A stretch of DNA of 24,135 bases from assembly GCA_030374735.1 (NCBI GenBank), contig JASCIV010000331.1, positions 1 to 24,135 of the forward strand. The letters run 5' to 3'. This DNA is from Gracilaria caudata (taxonomy: Eukaryota > Rhodophyta > Florideophyceae > Gracilariales > Gracilariaceae). This document shows positions 19,631 through 24,135 of the stretch, in pieces. Under the pieces are notes generated by a model. It saw nothing but the letters and a program-made list of their open reading frames with translations, made no database searches and had not been told where the DNA came from. Numbering within the stretch: position 1 is the first letter of the stretch; the number at the start of each line of letters is the position of its first letter. The translations under genes were made by a program, and so were the position numbers.

Positions 19631-20162
19631 GATGGGCGGTGAGGTCCAGCACGCTTCCTGAGAGGTTATCGCTGCTCAGAGAAATGGATTAGGAGCTACG
19701 CGCCGCAGCTCGTTCGCAAACTGCTGTGCTTTGCGAGTCAGGGCGGTTGCGAGGCGCTCTGCCGTTCTTTGGCTCTGCTTTTTGGCAGGCGAAAACGAGG
19801 AATGCGGCAAACCTTATGGCTTTGTCCGAAGCGGTTCCCGAGCGACTAACAGGCCAAAATCACACTCGAAACAGAATGCCTGAAAACTTGGACTTCCCTT
19901 TTGGGCAGCCAGAACCTCAGCCATTAGGCATGCAATTTCAATGATCTTTACTTCAATCGAAAGCTAACAATCTTGGCTTTCTAACGAAACTATACCCATG
20001 ACAAACAAAAGATGATTATGACTGTGATACGACTTTCCCAGCAACTCTCCAAACATTCTCCAATCGCATTAAACCCAAATGCGAAAGATTCATACATGAT
20101 AGTAAAAGCGCATGACTTGGTAAATTGCAGAACACACTCACTTACGCGTCCCAGATGATATC
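19631..20162. other. Spacer between KH gene and pogo-like relic
   Basis: No gene is recognised. A 72-codon plus-strand frame at 19726-19944 has no known motif. The minus strand next to 19630 would hold the KH gene promoter, and the part near 20162 the 3' end of the transposase relic. No inverted repeats were identified. Confidence 0.35.
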
Positions 20163-21850
20163 CTACTCCATGACGACAGCAAGCTCATCATCTTCGCTCT
20201 CAACGTCACGTCCGCGCATGTCGAGAATTGCCTCGGCAGCACTATGATGAGCACGACGTAGAGCAGCTTTGCGGCGGCATTCCAAGCGAGTAGCTCTCAG
20301 ATGATCAAACGACAATTGTCGACGAGGCGCTAGCTCAACCGAACGACGCAATTCCTCTGCGTTCTCGTTATTTCGGGTGCCACTGCTTCTGACTCGAAGC
20401 GCTTGAAGCGCACTATCCGCAGTCCAGCGGCGACCATACTCCGTGGTTACTTTTACTGTGCCAGTCTCATCAATCTCACTTATGTTTATCAACGATCGTG
20501 ACTGAGCCAGAAACCGGTCAGGCAAAGCAAGAATATTTAGCTCATCTTTTTCACAACTGGTTTCCAAAAAAACAGAATGCTCTACTACTGACATGCATGG
20601 GTGTTCTTTCTCATGAGCCCAGTTCTCAGTTTGCCGAAATCCACTTCTTATATTGGCGTACACCAATGATTCAGAGAGTGCGAGGTTTAAGTCGTCTGCA
20701 ACCTCAACGCTATCAATGACCGAACGCACTCGAGCCAAACGATGAATTTGCCGCGCATAAGACTTGAAAGAATGGAAGACCCCGACGTCGAGAGGTTGCA
20801 ACATATACCTTTTGTGCGAAGGAAACGCGACAACGATGACTCGATTTTCCTTGAAATTATTAAGAGTGCGAAAATGGAGGTGGCCTATATAATTATTGAG
20901 CAGCAGCAGCAAGTACTTCGTCCCTGTCGAATATTCCCGGTTTATTTAACGAACTGCGTCGCCGAGCCATGGAAAATTGTGCGGTCGACTCCTGGCACGT
21001 CATGCTGATATAAATAGCATGGAGGGAGGAAATCATGACGTATCTGCAGCCTGTCACCCAGAAAACAATAGTGCGCTCTCTTCCGCGAAAATACGACAAT
21101 GCCGTCAGCAAAGACAACAGGCATGACCGTTAGACGATCACTAGCGCCTTTGACCTTCACGTCTTTCCTGATAAGAACGGAATCCTTGCTGCCAACTCTC
21201 TTCCTTAGACTTCTTCCTGGAATTTTTTTGATAGTGGAACCAGTTTCGTCTACATTAAAAACTTGAAGAGGGTCAATCAAACAGTATCGATCAATGATGC
21301 TCTCACTTAGCACGAAATATCTGCCAATTTTCTCCGGAGTTATGTCGGCTCTCCGTCTTCACAATGCAAAGCCGATGCCGTGCTGTTTCTCTGAATCTAA
21401 GGACGAAACATAGTCTGAACCAGATCACATATGCCAACTTTAGTTAGTGGCGTATTTTTGTCAAAAAGTATTGCACCGAAATGACAATTGGAGCTTCATC
21501 TTCTTCGGTTCACGACGTACGCGACCGTGGTCTCGAAAAGGAAGGAAAATATCCGTGCAATGCAATGGTTGTGCCTAAGGATAGGTCTTCATCTACGCAT
21601 TGAACCAGCCGCGCATTCTTCCCTTCGAAACACTGTACTTCACCTCCAGTGACTCGAAACTCTAGCTCTGCTGAAAATGTTCGTAAACAGCCCGCTTAAT
21701 GATATCATGGTACTCTGAAACCGACAGACTGTCCGACATACTGCGTTTGATGTTTGAATAGTGTGATGAATAGAAAGGAAAGCGCAGAACGGAGCTTGGT
21801 TTTCGTTCGAGAGGACGTTTTTGCTTTGACTTCAGTCGTTTTGTAGGCAA
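20163..21850 (-). pseudogene. pogo/Tigger-like (DDE_1) transposase relic
   Basis: Read from 21850 down. A basic start (KRLKSKQKRPLERK) is followed by an N-terminal helix-turn-helix-like region: SVSEYHDIIKRAVYEHFQQS, a TAG at 21662-21664, then SFESLEVKYSVSKGRMRGW in the same frame. The middle (21600-21320) is shattered by frameshifts and stops; PLTKVGICDLVQTMF is readable. The DDE_1 core is clear: VFNVDETG (first catalytic Asp, about 21255), IPGRSLRKRVGSKDS, then after a frameshift near 20940 KYLLLLLNNYIGHLHF (about 20905) and RYMLQPLDVGVFHSFKSYAR (third Asp). The second catalytic Asp of the usual LLLLDNxxxH motif is Asn here. An Arg/Glu-rich C-terminal region ends at TAG 20163-20165. Known relatives catalyse cut-and-paste transposition and gave rise to CENP-B. 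Neither the reading frame nor the active site is intact. Confidence 0.7.
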
Positions 21851-22826
21851 CGTGAGGGAGGAAGATATTTGTTAGCTGTCGTAGAGGATGCCGAGACGGA
21901 GGTTATGTCGCGTTGTGACTTCGTGCCTTTCATTTGTCGACGACGAGACCAAACACTTGATGTCTGTTCTTAATATTAGGATATTGTCCTCAGCATCTCT
22001 GATATGTACTTTGAATTGTGAGAGCAATTTTTGTTGTTTGATATGGTTCGCTCTATTTCAAGATGCGAAATTGTGCTTTTGGTTGCGGTTGAAGATGAAA
22101 TGATAGGCACCGTCGCCGTCAACGAGTCCAAGACGCTTCCTAACGATTCCCTAACCTGTGTGTTGCGTTTGGTACCACACAATTTGTTCGTCACCAATTT
22201 TGCGCTTAGAGTCGCGCGTTGACCACGGGTTCGTTCGTACGAGCTGTCTTCCCCAGAGAAGCATCTGGATATACTATGGATACTGTATGGATCTCCGAAA
22301 GAGGCACATTAGATTATCCAGATATCCATGTGATACACGTAGGATGTTCACAAAATGCTTTACTAAATTGATTCGCCGTTCTCTGATATCCAAGGGATGT
22401 GCCGGTTTGTTAGTGATGTTCGATAGATAAGCGAAATCGTTTGTCTCGGAGATTCAGCCGTTATGGAGAAGCTGGTTGTCCAGAAGACCCTTGCAGCGCA
22501 TGTCTTATATGCATCAGTTCATGTATTGCTCGACCGTCACCAAGATTTAATTATCTGATCTGCCATTTCGTTAGACTACGGCCACTGCTTCCCAGGTCAC
22601 ACAGGTCAAGTGTCGATGAGTCACGCGACGCAGAACGCGAAGCCCCAATGTCTCTCATCGTAAACGGAGTACAGTGTTCATCTCTTGTATACTGATTCGC
22701 AGCCCCGGTCCTCGTCATTTGGTTTCCACCGTGCTTTTTTCCAGTCTCTACATGTCAACGTCGTACCAGCGCCGCCTCTCGATCTCGACTCTCAAACGGC
22801 GTAGAAGCCATCGCCAGTCTCGCATC
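21851..22826. other. No recognised gene
   Basis: Short open frames on both strands (up to about 90 codons) show no motif, and overlapping frames have similar lengths. The 5' flank of the pogo-like relic lies at the left. A run of GGATAT, TGGATA and TGGATC words occurs at 22264-22330. Nothing further is supported. Confidence 0.35.
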
Positions 22827-22857
22827 GGTGAGCACGTGCTCACCCGTTAACGTTAAC
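22827..22857. promoter_or_regulatory. Two adjacent perfect palindromes (CACGTG core, GTTAAC pair)
   Basis: GGTGAGCACGTGCTCACC (22827-22844) is a perfect 18-bp palindrome centred on CACGTG, the E-box/G-box core bound by bHLH and bZIP factors in eukaryotes. One base later GTTAACGTTAAC (22846-22857) is a perfect 12-bp palindrome. The half site GGTGAGCAC recurs at 23091-23099. No gene start can be tied to it, so a regulatory role is inference. Confidence 0.5.
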
Positions 22858-23160
22858 TCACCTCCAATTGGCGCATCTCCCGTGTTCGACGCTTCTGAAA
22901 TCATCGCAACCGCCTGCCTACGCTGAGTTCTTGTTCAATGCTTGCGCCGGCGCCAGCTCCTTTGGGCACACTCCTCACTGTCACGCGTGTTACATCAGCA
23001 GCGCATCGACCAAACCACCCTTGTATGCTTTTTGCTTGTACCAGTCCGAAATAGTGCGCAAATCTTAGTACCGTTGCTTCCCAGCAATAAGGTGAGCACA
23101 CCCTCAAAGCCACTCCCATGTCTGAGACATTTTAGAATGCCGCATCGCACACGCCGCCGG
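22858..23160. other. Spacer downstream of the Sel1-like gene
   Basis: No supported gene. Overlapping frames on both strands (about 60-90 codons) lack motifs. It probably contains the 3' end of the minus-strand Sel1-like gene. It carries the second GGTGAGCAC half-palindrome at 23091. Confidence 0.35.
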
Positions 23161-24135
23161 TCAAACCACATCATCCGTAACGGCTTCGGCGTTCAACTTA
23201 ACTGCTGACGCCGGTAACATGTTCAGTTCTGACCAATTTTCAACGCCCTCCAGCAATATTTGCGCACTCTCGTGACCGTCATGCGCCCGGTTTTGAATGG
23301 TCTGTTTCACCAATCCAAACGACCATATCGGAGCTTCCCCTGATTCTTCTTGTGCTCGCTCTGATGATAATCGTTGCGCTGTCAGTTTCTCGACTCGTTC
23401 ATACAGCTGTACTGCAAACTTGATATCATGCGATGCGTACATCAGCGATAACTCGTTCATCGCCTTCTTATCGCGGTTTGCCAGGATAACGCTCTCGAAA
23501 AGAACAATTGCAACTTCATGCTCAGCTTCTGATTTTCCCCATGTCGACAACCTGTTTGCAAATACCTCATCAATTCGCCTGTTCTCCGCACCTTGATCAA
23601 TATCAAGTGCAGTTTTTTCAACCGTTTCATTCGAAGTGTTTCCTCTCGTTTGTCCTCGCTTTTCCACAATCGTTTTGATTTTCCGTTTTCAAAAGCAGTA
23701 AAATGACGAGTTTCTATATCTCTCCACATCAGTTCCACAGCCTCAGAGCTCGGTCCACATCAACTTCGATCTTTTGCGCGTCGGTCTCAACTTGGTTTCT
23801 TTCGTGCTCCAGGATGCAGTTCACGAACATTTCGACTGTCTCAATCCTGCGACCTAGAACAATTGCACGCTCCGTCAAAAGAAGAGCTCTTGGTCCGTTC
23901 TTGCGACATATTCCGGTCCCAGTCAGTACGCCTTTTGCAAGATCATGCATTGCTAGCGGGTCCTGTTCCTGAACATTATTGAGCAACACAGCTGGTGTGA
24001 TGGCTTCCGGTTCAAGTTGGTGAACCCCACACTTCCACCCGGCGTTGGATTGGTGTTCAGGAATCCTGCACTTCCGAAAGCTTTGAAAACGTTGTCATGT
24101 GACGACCCAGGTGAAGATGACGGTGTTGACATTGG
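23161..24135 (-). pseudogene. Sel1-repeat-like protein, partial and frameshifted
   Basis: The reading comes in from the right edge, so the N-terminus is outside the window. The first frame, to 23729, has NNVQEQDPLAMHDLAKGVLT, then GPRALLLTERAIVLG and DVDRALRLW, the A..L....G.G...N...A..L...A pattern of Sel1-like (SLR) repeats. It shifts near 23745 to AVELMWRDIETRHFTAFENG, then near 23690 to the frame ending at 23161. That last part has ENRRIDEVFANRLSTWG, AIVLFESVILANRDKKAMNE and FAVQLYERVEKL, again Sel1-type helices. SLR proteins are alpha-solenoid scaffolds in ER-associated degradation and signalling; no specific partner is visible. No UAR codon interrupts these frames, only indels. Assignment to the Sel1 family is by pattern and moderately sure. 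Confidence 0.5.

Overview
The window reads as nuclear DNA of a eukaryote. Coding signals sit in one- to several-exon genes on both strands with no operons or ribosome binding sites. Several junctions look like spliceosomal introns (GTAAGT or GTACGT donors, CTAAC branch sites, CAG acceptors, about 50-125 nt). The mix of a secretory-pathway GT61-like glycosyltransferase, CACTA-type (Tnp2) and pogo-type transposase relics, few introns and roughly balanced GC suggests an alga, perhaps a red alga. That lineage guess is inference and weak. No rRNA, tRNA, CRISPR array, viral gene or bacterial gene was seen.

Layout. 1-0.73 kb: the 3' end of an unknown repeat/coiled-coil protein (+). 0.74-1.88 kb: a 5'-truncated Tnp2-like transposase relic (+). 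1.9-3.15 kb: no gene, but a cluster of GCGCATC motifs. 3.15-6.36 kb: a second, longer Tnp2-like relic (-). 6.8-8.58 kb: exons of one or two unrecognised genes (+). 8.6-10.1 kb: noncoding, rich in GGCCATTT-type words, with copy A of a ~156-bp dispersed repeat. 10.13-11.89 kb: an intact 588-residue GT61-like glycosyltransferase (-), the only long uninterrupted gene. 11.9-13.2 kb: AT-rich spacer with copy B of the repeat. 13.3-15.74 kb: a broken Ser/Pro-rich and helical coding region of unknown function (+). 16.8-19.6 kb: an eroded four-KH-domain RNA-binding protein gene (-), resembling FUBP/PCBP architecture, with a PPIYGAA-repeat tail. 20.16-21.85 kb: a pogo/Tigger-like DDE_1 transposase relic (-). 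22.83-22.86 kb: two adjacent perfect palindromes. 23.16-24.14 kb: a Sel1-repeat-like protein (-), broken and running off the right edge.

The main theme is decay. Almost every recognisable gene needs frameshifts or crosses in-frame stops, while protein motifs remain readable. Two explanations compete: a relic- and transposon-rich region, or indel errors in the assembly. Several in-frame stops are UAR codons where Gln would fit, and one aligns with Gln in the sister transposase copy. This prompts a genetic-code question, but the intact GT61 gene (14 Gln codons, all CAR) and other evidence favour ordinary C-to-T decay. I did not find a convincing new multi-gene system. The best leads are the paired Tnp2 relics, the four-KH gene, the repeat pair bracketing the one intact gene, and the double palindrome.
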